Below are positions 10,117 to 20,176 of a stretch of DNA of 64,000 nucleotides, one piece after another (within the stretch, counting starts at the first letter, position 1; each line of letters starts with the position of its first letter). The translations under genes were made by a program, and so were the position numbers. This DNA is from Calcarisporiella thermophila CBS 279.70. Its lineage: Eukaryota; Calcarisporiellomycota. The stretch is taken from contig NW_027192207.1 of assembly GCF_041956535.1 (NCBI RefSeq), positions 529,374-593,373 on the forward strand, written 5' to 3'. A model generated the notes under the pieces. That model saw only the letters and a list, made by a program, of their open reading frames with translations, had not been told where the DNA came from and searched no databases.

Positions 10117-11793
10117 TTAACGCTTGCCCTTGTGGCTACCCTTCTTCTTGTCCTTCTTCTTGTCCTTCTTGTCCTTCTTGTCCTTCTTGCCCTTGCTCTT
10201 CTTGCCTTTGTAATCGTCCTTGTCGTCTTTATCATCATCTTTATCATTGTCATCATCATCATCTTTATCATCACCGTCATCATCATCATCTTTATCATCA
10301 CCGTCATCATCGTCGTCGTCGTCTTTGTCGTTATCATCGTCACCATCGTCATCATCCTTCTCGTCATCGTCGTCATCGTCGTCTTTATCATTGTCATCGC
10401 CATCGTCTTCATCATCCTCATCCTCATCTTCATCATCCTCATCATCATCGTCATCGTCATCATCATCATCCTTGTCGTCGTCTTTATCATCATCATCGTC
10501 ATCATCCTTATCATCGTCGTCGTCATCATCATCACCATCCTCGTCGTCATCTTCATCATCTTTATCATCCTTATCATCATCATCGTCATTATCGTCATTA
10601 TCGTCATCATCGTCATTATCGTCATCATCGTCATTATCGTCATCATCGTCATCATCCTTATTGTCATCATCGTCATCGTCGTCATCATCCTTACCGTCAT
10701 CGTCATCTTCGTCATCTTCGTCGTCTTTCTTATTTTTATCTCCTTTGTCATCCTTGCCGTTTTCCTTCTTTCTTTTCTTCTTCTTCTCGTCTTCTTCTTG
10801 TTTGTTGCCTTTTTGCTTGTCCTTGTTTGCATCCTTTTCTTCTGGTTTTGCATGAGATTTCGTTTTGTCACTCTCAACCCCTTTGTCGCTTTTCAGCATG
10901 GCCATCTTTTTAAGGGGAGCCGCTTTTCTGAAAGCGAGCGACTGGGAGTTGTTTTCCGGCGCTGAAGTGGTTCCTTGACGAGTGACCGTGATGATCCTTC
11001 GGTTATTGAACGCTTTGCGGCCGTGGTTTTTATCCACCGTGAACTCCTTCATTTGCGGATATCCTTTCACGTTCACCACCAGCAGCTCCGGGCCGGTGAT
11101 TGAGCCCGCCTCGTTGCTATCGTTCTCAATGGTGATATCCGCGCAGTTCTATTGACGTGGAGATAGTGAGCATGCATGAAGAGACGCCCTCTATTTTTCA
11201 ATCCCCGAGAAGCACTTCCGAGCTTACCATGTAATATTCCCGGTTGCCCTCGGCGTTCACCCATGTCCACGCAAAAGTTGCGTTGCCTGCCGGTGCACTG
11301 GCGGGGATGGTGATGTCGTATTTCTTCTTGGTCGGGCAAGTCTCCATCTCATCGTGGATGACGACAAAGGTCTTGTCGCCATCGTATGAAAGCGCCCACT
11401 GGCAATTGCCGCCCTTATGCGTCGCTGGGCCGGCATACTTTGTGTGGAGCGTTTCACCCGCTTTCACCTTGGTAAGCGCAGGACCTGCCGGGTACTTGCA
11501 AGGAAACTTGGTACCCTTATAGCCCACAAATGCTATGGAATGCCAGAGGGGGGGGGGGTCAGTACGTCGTCCAGAACAGCATGATTGAAAATTTGAAAGG
11601 GAGGAAGGAGGGGGTGGGGGAGAAAAGCAACTCTGTAGGACATCATACCTATATTGTCGTAGTCGACTTTGTTTTTCTTTTGATAATACTTGGAGAATTG
11701 AGACCGCCGTGGCTCTGGAAAACTCATTTCCATATGCGCCGTGCATAGCGTGCTGATGCCTAGCGCCGCGGCAATGGCAAGGAAATTCTTCAT
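10117..11793 (-). CDS. AA11-like lytic polysaccharide monooxygenase with giant Asp/Lys-rich C-terminal tail
   Basis: Three exons (11793-11649, 11532-11228, 11148-10117) encode 493 aa. A signal peptide (MKNFLAIAAALGISTLCTA) precedes His20, which becomes the N-terminal copper-brace His. The second His lies in GPATHKGGNCQW and the axial Tyr in GNREYYMNCAD, the same arrangement as in AA11 chitin-active LPMOs, together with FPCK, ETCP and FAWTWVN. LPMOs cleave crystalline chitin or other polysaccharide oxidatively. After the catalytic domain comes a segment shared with the paralogue at 15630-16611 (TGPELLVVNV ... HGRKAF.NR). Then follows a Lys-rich linker, about 170 residues made mostly of Asp with scattered Lys and Asn, and a final run of Gly/Lys. 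The exact AA family is inferred from motifs. Confidence 0.82.
10210..10730 (-). repeat. Poly-Asp-encoding (GAT/GAC)n low-complexity tract
   Basis: Irregular GAT/GAC repeats, with AAG, AAT and GAA codons interspersed, encode runs of 5-9 Asp over roughly 170 codons inside the LPMO tail. GAT and GAC are mixed, so the tract is not a simple trinucleotide expansion. Confidence 0.9.
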
Positions 11794-12397
11794 TATAATT
11801 AGGAGGGGTAGGATAGATTGGCTTGACCAGCAAGTGTGTTATCGAGTTGCGAGAGAAGAGGAAAAGGAGCGTGAGGAAGAATGGTTGAAAATGGAAAAGG
11901 CTTTCTATAGCATAGCACTAGGTGAGGCTTTTTTAGGACTCGAAAGCATTTTCCCTCGCGGGGGGGATATATTAGTTTGGGTAACTTGATCTTTGAAATC
12001 TTCCATATTGAGGCATGGTGAGAGATCAGCCAATGGGTGGACGAGGAAATGAGATTCGAAACAAAGATAATTACTTTCCTAGTCGGATCCGGCGGGGATA
12101 GCTTCGAGATGGTTGCGCTTGGTTTCCCCCTTTGTGCAGTTGCTTGGAGGAGACGTAGGGGCAGTTGCCATTGTTGGAATCGTGCACGGGCATCACAAAG
12201 TCTCACCGTGAGCAAGATCCGACCCCATTGAATCAATTTCATTTTTTTCATGTCAACCTGCCAAGGAAGCTTAAAATGAAATTTGCTGTGCTCAATGAGC
12301 CCAAAAGATGAAATTATTCAGGCAGGCTTTAGGGCGATTGCATATTGACCGCAATGGTCATTCCGGAGAGGGCTTTATTTAGACTTGTGCACACGTA
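11794..12397. other. Intergenic: LPMO promoter and aldolase 3' flank
   Basis: No gene seen. Open frames here are short and featureless. The minus-strand part just above 11793 is the promoter of the first LPMO gene. Confidence 0.55.
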
Positions 12398-13303
12398 TTA
12401 CAAATTACACTCGGCAATGATCTTGGCCAGCTTCCTAAGCTCTTCTCCCTCCAGCGGAACCATTGGGCTCCTGGGCACTCCCCCGTACCCCAGCACCATC
12501 TCCATGGCCGCTTTTAGGCCGGGCACGGAGTACGTCGTCGTCACCATTGCATTGGGCTCCACGAGGCGGGCCTGCAGTGCCCGTGCCTCCTCCAACTTGC
12601 CCTCCTTGAAGAGCGCATGGACGCGGCAAACTGGATCCGGATACACATTCGCTAGGGCCGGAACGCATCCCACCGCACCAACGCACAGGGCGGGCAAGAA
12701 GAAACTTGCACTACCGGCCAGGAGGTGAAAGGAGGACGAGCCCACCTCGCCAAAGATGCGGTTCAGCTTGGCAATGTTTCCCGAGCTATCCTTCAGGCCC
12801 ACGATATTGTCGTGCGCCGCCAATGAGCAAATGAATCCCGCGTCTAAATCGAGCCCTGCTGTCGCAGCCGGCATATTGTAGATAATGACGGGCACAGGGC
12901 TGGAATCCGCCACGACCTGGTAATGCCTCTCCAGCGCCTTCGCCGTCATTCTCCCTTTGAAGTAACTCGGCGGCAGCACCAGCACGAAATCCGCGCCCTC
13001 CTCGGCCGCTTCCTTGCAGAGCTGCAGAGTTTCGCGTGTGGAGGCGGCTCCGCAGCCAGCAATGAGGGTGAGGGGCCGCGGGTACGATCCGAGGATCTTC
13101 TTTGCAGTGCGAATAAGCAGACGTCGTTCATCATGGCTAAGATGCACTGCCTCTCCGTTCGTCCCCATCACTACAACGCCCGCAATGGGAGTACCGAGAA
13201 GCCGATGCAGATGTTGAGTGAAGGTGTCGAGGTCAAGATCCTCGGTGGGAGAGGCGAAAAAGGTAGGTACCGGGGGAAATACGCCGTCGAGTGGTTTGGA
13301 CAT
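12398..13303 (-). CDS. DHDPS-family aldolase (HOGA1 / fungal 2-keto-3-deoxy-hexulosonate aldolase type)
   Basis: A single uninterrupted frame of 301 aa, a complete DapA-like (beta/alpha)8 barrel. The Schiff-base Lys is K171 in GLKDSSGN and the catalytic Tyr is Y142 in IIYNMPAATAG. The substrate-carboxylate loop GTNGEAVHLSHDER (the family's GTTGE-type motif) is intact. Members of this family cleave or form 2-keto acids with pyruvate. Because lysine is made by the aminoadipate route in fungi, a true dihydrodipicolinate synthase is unlikely. 4-hydroxy-2-oxoglutarate aldolase, or the LGA1/GAAC aldolase of galacturonate breakdown, is more plausible. No targeting peptide is evident. It lies between two secreted-LPMO genes and is intronless. 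Confidence 0.85.
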   Translation of the reverse strand: MSKPLDGVFPPVPTFFASPTEDLDLDTFTQHLHRLLGTPIAGVVVMGTNGEAVHLSHDERRLLIRTAKKILGSYPRPLTLIAGCGAASTRETLQLCKEAAEEGADFVLVLPPSYFKGRMTAKALERHYQVVADSSPVPVIIYNMPAATAGLDLDAGFICSLAAHDNIVGLKDSSGNIAKLNRIFGEVGSSSFHLLAGSASFFLPALCVGAVGCVPALANVYPDPVCRVHALFKEGKLEEARALQARLVEPNAMVTTTYSVPGLKAAMEMVLGYGGVPRSPMVPLEGEELRKLAKIIAECNL

Positions 13304-13601
13304 GGTCGAGATCGAGGGGCGGGATGGATGTATGCTGCACGAGGATTAAATTAATTCTCTTCAAGAGCCTTCAATGCGGAAGGGTTCGCGTTTTAAAAGT
13401 CCGTTTTCCAGGTCCCCCCAATTTCTCACGAGTCAATTTTTATGGCCAGGGAAAATCTAGAGAATGAGCTTGGTGTATTGTACAATCAAAAACGAAGGGA
13501 AAACAATAAAATAAAAATGAAATAATGAGGAGGAGGGGGAAGGGGAAAGAAGAAATAACAATAACAAGTGAAATAGCATTAGGAAAATAAAAAGTAATAG
13601 G

Positions 13602-15064
13602 TTAACCAACTAGATGATGCTCTCCTGATGGAGGCGGCTGCACATGCTTGATATGTTTCAACATCAACACGGGATTCTCCTTCGCCTCTTTCAGCTTTTG
13701 GATGATTATCAGCGGTTTCTCGTCGTACCCTAAGCATCGTTCTTCAATAAAAAGAGGTTAGCCCCCACTGACTCCAGTAATGCGCACAGCATCTTCCTTA
13801 ATACACATACGCAAATTGTTCCCGTACGCAATCACCAATGCATATTGTCGCCAGTCGTCGCTGATGCGATACTTTTTCAACACCGCTGGAAGCACCTTGT
13901 AGCATGGGTCGTCCGCGGTGATGCGGAAATTCTTGAAGGTCTCCACCTCTCGGTTGTCCCGGTTGGAAGGCTTATCCCCATAGACCCTGATCGCATCGCT
14001 GGCGCCGTCGGATCGTTCTCCTCCTCCACCCGACACCGGAAACTCGAGATGATGTCGTGCTCGGCCTGATCGCGGGGTTTGTTCTGCCGGTGAGTGGGGT
14101 GACCCTGGTGCACTCGAAGACTCGCCCCCTCCGCTCCCATGTCCTGGTGACGCGACCACGGTGGGAGATCGTGCATTGAGAAGGAGATCGGCCGGCCGTG
14201 GTGGCCTTTGTATCGGATGGAGATTTGCCGGGAAGCGATCCGACTTTTCCGGATCCGGAAGCGGCTAGAGTGCAAGGGAGATAAATAAGAGAGTGGATGC
14301 CTGGTTCCTCTTCACGGTTACCTTGTATTCCTTAGCCAACTTCCAAAATGGCATCAACTCCTCTCGAGTTCTCGCTAGCTCTGAAGACAGCTTTGATATC
14401 TCCTTTGAAAGATGCTGGATCGTTGTATCTAAAGAGAACGGGTTGCATGCAGTGATAAACTACAGGAGATAGTACAGAATGGAGTATACCTCTCTCTTGA
14501 AGCGCCGTCTCGATCCTGCGCAAATCCAAGTATCCATTTGCGTAGCAGAATTCCTAGCGAGGAGAGTCAAAAGCCACTAAATCACTCATCCATGGACGAA
14601 AGTAATAGAGAAAACCATAACTTACATTCTCGAATTCTACGGCTTGAAAAAAAAAAGAATGGAAGCAGCAGTCAATTAACTCGATTGGTGATCAAAATAT
14701 CCCTTTATTTATCAAACTTACATGGAGGAACATAGTCACCATCGAAGATAGGAATGTTGTGCTGATTTTTTAATTGAAATATAGCCTTAAGAATCGATGT
14801 GCGCTCGCCGACCGATCTAACCGAAAGATCCTTGAGCGCATCGTGGTCGAGGTTGATGAGAACATCGCCTGTGATCCCATTTTCTATTGGACCATAAATG
14901 GGATCAAAATAATAGGGTTCATTAAACCATGCATCATCTTGCTTTATTATCTCCATAATCACAAGAGAACACTTACCTCTGAGTTGTCGTTCGTAGCCTC
15001 CAAATCCTTTTGATGACATCCACTTCTGAACTTTGTCAACATCCCAATGCAATACGTGATCCAT
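13602..15064 (-). CDS. STE50: Ste50-like MAPK adaptor (SAM + Ras-association domains)
   Basis: Seven exons (15064-14977, 14883-14722, 14642-14626, 14553-14490, 14428-14322, 14264-13811, 13741-13602) encode 343 aa. The N-terminus is a SAM domain: WDVDKVQKWMSSKGFGGYE, then ENGITGDVLINLDHDALKDL. The middle is coiled (TTIQHLSKEISKLSSELART). A Ser/Pro-rich linker leads to a C-terminal RA domain (FRITADDPCYKVLPAVLKKY ... RCLGYDEKPLIIIQKL ... NPVLMLKHIK). In yeasts Ste50 tethers the Ste11 MAPKKK, through SAM-SAM contact, to Cdc42-bound membranes for the pheromone, filamentation and osmotic pathways. The third exon is a 17-nt microexon needed to keep the frame. The last intron starts GTATGT at 13810. 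Confidence 0.88.
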
Positions 15065-15629
15065 TGTCCCCTCTCTTTCTCATCACCCCACCGGAGGGAT
15101 ATAAAAAAGTGCAAGAGGGAGAGTGGATCCGATTTGTCGTAAAAGGGCTCGCAGATCTTCTTCTGCAATATCCCCCGATCTTTGCTCTTCGCTTTGATTA
15201 GTGTGTGTAGACCCGAATCCCGCGATCCTTGTGAAGGAGGTTTTATTTTTGTACCAGAGCCTTGCCCGCAACTCAGTTGTACTACGCTGGAAGAGCCTCA
15301 CCGACACCGGAAAATTGGAGATTCCAATTAGGCAATCGATCCTGCGGTCTTCACGGCTGGAAATTCGAGACGTGCAAACTTCTGGTCAACCGGATTCATC
15401 GTCGAACCATAGGGTAACCAAGATTCCTGTCCACATGAGCACCTTCTCTTTCTTGGGGTTAGAGGCACTTGATGTAAAGAGAGGAAGAGCAACTGAACAT
15501 TCAATTCACATATACACAAAATTGATATAAAGTAACGGCACAAAAAATGTTATCCACGTAGATATAAATGAAGGGCTAATAGAGAAAATGCAACCTAATT
15601 AATCATGTATTCTACAAGATGCTCCTATA
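15065..15629. other. Intergenic between STE50 and the second LPMO gene
   Basis: Two overlapping open frames of 70-110 codons exist on opposite strands but start at non-ATG codons or lack any recognisable motif. No gene is called. Confidence 0.45.
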
Positions 15630-16611
15630 TTATATTGTTCGAGGCTTGCGTGTAATACACCGTACTCCACTGGCACTCTCCTGACATGCCAGCGCCATTG
15701 GGCAAACGACATCCTGACATGAGGGCGCGGAGTGCTTTTCCTGCTCATACTCGTATTCCTCGCCGTCGGCATTGTCGCCGCCTACATTGCCATGATCCTC
15801 GTCTTCATCTTCCGCGTGCTTGTCAACTGCATCGCTGTTCTCATTGGACTCGGCCTTAGCCTTTTTCAGCGATGGACTGCCACTGCTGCTGCCGCTGCCA
15901 CTCGCTTCATTCACGCCAGTGCTTGTTATGGTAATAGTTTTTCGATTTCTAAATGCCTTACGACCGTGGTCCTTGTCTTGAGAGAATTCCTCCATTTTCG
16001 GGTGGTTCGGGACATTGACCACGAGCAGCTCTGGACCGGTCACTTCCCCGCCGGCGGCCGGCCCACCCTCGATTTTAACATCGGCGCAGTTCATATAGTA
16101 TTCGCGATTCCCCTCCGCATTGACCCATGTCCATGCAAAGACGGCATCGCCCGATGGGGCACTTTCAGGAATGGTGACCGAATATTGCTTGGCTGTCGGG
16201 CAAGTCTCCATTTCATCCTTGATGACGGCGAAATTTACTCCGTCGTAACTTAATGCCCATTGACAGTGTCCCCCTTTGTGTGTGGCTGGTCCGGTGTATT
16301 TTGTATTGATGGTCTGACCTGCTTTGAGAGTGGTAAGCGCTGGACCCTTGGGGTGCTTGCAGGGATATTTTGTTCCCTTGAAGCCGACAGGTGCTAGAGA
16401 GCATAAAGATTGGCAAACAGTTCGCTAGAAAAGCAGAGAGAATAGTGGGAAACTCACCCGTATTGTCATAGTCGACGTTGTTTTTCTTCTTGTAATAATC
16501 GGAGAACTGTGAACGTCTTGGGAGTGGGAAGGTCATCTCCATGTGAGCATCGACGACCACCGAAGAGGCAAAGAAGGCGAGGGCGAAGAGGAGGGTGAGT
16601 TTCGGAGGCAT
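15630..16611 (-). CDS. AA11-like lytic polysaccharide monooxygenase, paralogue 2
   Basis: Two exons (16611-16458, 16393-15630) encode 305 aa. The signal peptide ends at residue 22 (SSVVVDA), leaving His23 as the mature N-terminus. The second copper His is in GPATHKGGHCQW and the axial Tyr in GNREYYMNCADV. The sequence is closely parallel to the LPMO at 10117-11793 through the catalytic domain and the following HGRKAF.NRKTITIT segment. It then diverges to a shorter acidic, Ser-rich tail with four Cys near the end (SCQDVVCPMALAC ... RC). The first intron is at the same position as in the paralogue; the second intron of that gene is absent here. This looks like a local duplication, with the aldolase and STE50 genes between the copies. 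Confidence 0.85.
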
Positions 16612-17547
16612 GTGCGGTTCGGGGAAGAGGAGGAGGAAGAGTGGAGCGTTGGAGATGCTTTGAAGAACGCTTCGAGCGAATTCTTGAGCTGGAAGTAAGG
16701 ACAAGAGCCTTGACCAGCAAGGGAATACAACGAGGCCAAGAAGACTTGGGGGTTGGTGGGGGGGAGCAGAGGGCAAGAGGTTTGCTGTGCAAGGTGCAAC
16801 GGTGTGTTGATATATATATATATACATTTGCCGCAGGAGATTGAAAATATAATAAATAGAGCATGATGCATGGGGGCACGAGAAAGCGGGTTGTGGCCGT
16901 GTCTTCATCTTAAAGTGTTGGTGAAGGGCTCATAGGCGCTCGCCCGCTGTTCAAGGCGAGTTTTGTTACTTGTGCCACCTTAACCTTGGAAGGTAGGGGT
17001 GGTTGGGCTTGAATTCGCGATTTCGTTAATTAAGCGAGTGATGAAATAGGCCAAAGGGTGAAACATTCTTCTAGAAAAATTCTTCTGCAAGATGGAAGCT
17101 CCACCCAAGTTCTCTTATCGCCTATGCCCGTCCACGACGTTAGCAACGGCTGCGCTTTTCGCTCTGAAAATAGAAGCAATTTCCGGTGGAGGATAGCGAG
17201 GGTAGTGCTATTTTTGATAGAGCCGAATCCCATAAATGGTGCGAGGAACTCCAAACTTAGTGACGTATTAGGGGGGGGGGGGAAGAAGCTGTCAATAACC
17301 CATTATTAGTTTTAGGAAAAGTCCTGAGCCGCTGTCCTTTGAGCTCGAGGTATTCGAGAGAATGGCTCTCTAAGTGTTACATTGGTGCTCTTATTCAAAG
17401 AGCCACCAAAGGCACTCTCTTATGTATTTGTTCAGCAATGTCTGGAGTAATTGGATCAAGGAGATATTGGTGTATTCTCCTCTGGAGTTCTCTGCTTATA
17501 TAATAAAGGGGGTATAGAAAGCACCATCAAACCATATGGCAAGCCAT
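16612..17547. other. Intergenic, LPMO2 promoter side
   Basis: No gene seen in 0.9 kb. A (TA)n run lies at about 16810-16824, roughly 200 bp before the LPMO2 ATG, and may act as an AT-rich promoter element. The rest carries only short featureless frames. Confidence 0.5.
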
Positions 17548-18480
17548 TTATATTTTCTCGCGTAAATGATTTCGTATACAAGAGATGTGCTCTGGCCCCG
17601 TGCGACAACAGCCTCCCACCATCACCCGCCCCCCAAATTCATCAAAAAGCTGGGAGGCCATCTCCCCAAATACTTCACATCCCGCGGCTGTCTCATCCTG
17701 CCATTTTCCAGCTAAAGAGTTCCATTCCTCGCCCGCATTTGGGTAGGCAACTAGGCGTTTCTCCCGTGGAATGACCGAGTCCACCTCCCGGAGGAGCGCG
17801 TATATCCACCGGGGTTTAGTGCAATTGACTCCAACCCCGAATATGTTAGGTATGCTGGCAAACATCTGCGCTGCCTCGCGGAGAGAGTTGCCGTCATTTA
17901 GGCTCTTCGTGTCCTTGCACGCAAAGGTGATCCAAGCAGGTCCAATAGCTTCAGTACGTGCCAGGCGGGCAAGGGCTTCGGCCTCTTGGAGCGATGGAAT
18001 GGTTTCAAATGCTATTGCGTCATGGCCGGAGACCATTTGAATCCGTCTCCTGTGGAAATCCATTAATCCCTCTACAGTGACTGCACCATACTCGCCCGTG
18101 TACTCTGTGCCATTAGCGAGGAATGCCCCATAACAGCCCGACGAGAACACTACACTTAAATCTCGGCTATTACTGGGACCTTCTTTCAAATAAATCTCCC
18201 TAGCTTCCCGTGCAATGTCTACCCCTCTTTGCATCAGCATCTGCACCTCGTGCGTTCCATATCCGGCGCGCAAGAAGCCCTCCTCTGTGGCTTGATATGT
18301 GCACGTGGTGGCAACATCGGCACCTGCGCGGAAATAGGAGAGATGGGTCTGCCGGATGGCATCGGGATCCTCCTTGAGGCATTGAGCAGACCATAGATGG
18401 GACCGGAGCGATTTGCCATGAGTGCGCTCGAGCTCGGTAGCTAAGCCTCCGTCAAGGATCGCGGGGAACGGGACCAGCAT
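17548..18480 (-). CDS. Homocysteine S-methyltransferase
   Basis: One uninterrupted frame of 310 aa from the Met at 18480 (MLVPFPAILDGGLATELE); an in-frame Met 27 codons upstream gives a hydrophobic extension without family similarity, so I use the internal start. The zinc-binding Cys residues are present in VGVNCTKP and VGGCCRTGPEHI, as in Mht1/Sam4 and bacterial MmuM. GYGT, ETIPSLQEA and SSGCYGAFLANGTEY are further family blocks. The enzyme moves a methyl group from S-methylmethionine or S-adenosylmethionine to homocysteine, making methionine. Intronless. It lies next to the serine biosynthesis gene SER2, in the same direction. Confidence 0.92.
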   Translation of the reverse strand: MLVPFPAILDGGLATELERTHGKSLRSHLWSAQCLKEDPDAIRQTHLSYFRAGADVATTCTYQATEEGFLRAGYGTHEVQMLMQRGVDIAREAREIYLKEGPSNSRDLSVVFSSGCYGAFLANGTEYTGEYGAVTVEGLMDFHRRRIQMVSGHDAIAFETIPSLQEAEALARLARTEAIGPAWITFACKDTKSLNDGNSLREAAQMFASIPNIFGVGVNCTKPRWIYALLREVDSVIPREKRLVAYPNAGEEWNSLAGKWQDETAAGCEVFGEMASQLFDEFGGRVMVGGCCRTGPEHISCIRNHLREKI

Positions 18481-18583
18481 TTTAGGAGAAAAAACATTAA
18501 ATAAAATATATTTGAAATAATAAACGGAAATACGTATTAAAGCACAAGAGTAGTTTTTCAAGCATCTAAATAAGAGCGAATTT

Positions 18584-20008
18584 CTAGTTCAGCTCGTTCT
18601 CTAATTTTTTTAATTCGCCAGGCAGTAGCTCCTCGATCTCGGCATCCCCAACTCCAAGCATATAGAGCACATTGTGCAATGACCGCTGATCAATCCTCGC
18701 GCGTGCCTGGGCCTTCACATGGGGTTTTGCATTGAATGCAATGCCTAGCCCGGCTTTCCGAAGCATCGGTAAATCGTTGGCGCCGTCTCCAACTGCGACC
18801 ACTTGGCCAAGCGCCACCCCCTCCGCCTGTGCAATGGTTTCCAAAAGCTCTGCCTTGCGTGAAGAATCGACTATGGGGCCGGTGGTTTCGCCGGTCAGCA
18901 CCAGGCCATCCGGGGAGGTTTCAAGCTAGAAAGAACGCCCGTTGCCATGGAGTTAGTGGGTTGACTTAACGCCTAAAGACAATGGATTTACCTGGTTGGC
19001 GAACGCATAGTCGAGCCCAAGTTCCTGCTTTACGTAGGATGCCAATGGGATAAATCCTCCTGATAACATAATAGGTATTAAGGGCCCAACAAACACAGCA
19101 GAGAAAATAACGTGTGCTCCATACCAGAGATGACAGCAAGTTTGTAGCCGAGGCGCTTCAGCACTCTGCACAATAGTTTGGCTCCAGGGGTGAAAACAAT
19201 ATTATCACGAACTCGCTGTAGTACATTTGCCGGCGTGCCATCAAGTAGCCTAACACGTCTTCTAAGGGACTCCTTGAAATCGATTTCCCCGTTCATGGCT
19301 GCTTCAGTGATTTTCTGTACAAATGGGGACTTAGCGCCGGGATATTAAGATTGGATTTAATTCATCACAACTCACCGCCACTTGGTCGACTACCCCGGCA
19401 TAACGTGCAATCTCGTCGATGACCTCCTGCTGTATCAGCGTCGAATCCATATCAAAGATCACAAGCCTTCTGTGTCGACCTAGAACACTATCCTTTTGTA
19501 GCGTGATATTTATCCCGCTCTCCTCATTAGCAGCTTCAATTCGCTGCAATGCATTTTGAAGTGCCTCAACCCGGTCACACTCTATTCTGAACCGCATCTC
19601 AAGAGCTTTCATTCCTTTTTCGGCAGAGCCTGGGCTCAGTGTTCGTATCCCCTCGTGTAGGGCATGAGCCTTTGATAGCTGAGCACATACTTGTTCTAGA
19701 ACAGCAGGCCTAACTCCATCTTGAGCACACACGGTCACCACTCCGAAAAATGGATTTCGAATTCCCTTTAGTATGTCTGTTATTCCGTTACTTTGGGTGG
19801 GCTTTATAGCTTCATAGATGTCATGGGTGTCGGGCGGATTTGCAAGCTCAATAAACCCATTTTCAATGCGTTGAATCTCGGAAGTACCATTGTGTGTGCG
19901 CAAGTTGGCAAGATGGTCTTGCAACCAATGAAAATGATTGACATGGGAAATGTTTATTCGTATGGAGGCATGTGCTCCATTGGTATTGACTCCATTTTGC
20001 TCGCCCAT
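18584..20008 (-). CDS. SER2: Phosphoserine phosphatase (with N-terminal ACT-like region)
   Basis: Four exons (20008-19376, 19314-19125, 19059-18992, 18925-18584) encode 410 aa. The HAD core is complete: motif I FDMDSTLI (D186, D188), the cap EIDFKESLRRRVRLLDG, motif II VISGGF, and motif IV VVAVGDGANDLPML. The enzyme removes phosphate from O-phosphoserine in the last step of serine synthesis. The N-terminal ~180 residues precede the catalytic part, as in longer fungal and bacterial SerB proteins, and contain a region (FFGVVTVCAQDGVRPAVLEQ) typical of an ACT-like regulatory fold. It is divergent from the Air-type gene, with about 170 bp between the starts. Confidence 0.93.
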
Positions 20009-20176
20009 AATGTAACGTTATCGACCTCTTATCAAATAAAGAAAATGCACGAGCTAATATGATAAAATATGACTGCTTAACTGTCTGATATTGGCGCAGC
20101 AATTGTTTATTCGCTCTTGTAAATCTCTTCCTAAAATTCTTCTGACAATAAGATACGCTCGACATCGTAGGGAAGG

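Noticed and set aside
10132-10965. Long plus-strand frames of Val/Ile or Ser repeats and a minus-strand Met/Thr-rich frame over the poly-Asp tract
   Set aside because: They are other-frame readings of the GAT/GAC repeat inside the LPMO tail; composition is wholly explained by the repeat.
12398-13303. True dihydrodipicolinate synthase of lysine synthesis
   Set aside because: Fungi make lysine through aminoadipate; the sequence fits the wider DapA/HOGA aldolase family, so the narrower name was not used.
13743-13775. In-frame stop in the STE50 RA domain, at first suggesting a pseudogene
   Set aside because: A 69-nt GT-AG intron (13742-13810) removes it and restores the conserved RCLGYDEKPL sequence.
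15201-15530. 109-codon plus-strand frame between STE50 and LPMO2
   Set aside because: Begins at GTG, has no recognisable motif and no partner exon; could not be supported as a gene.
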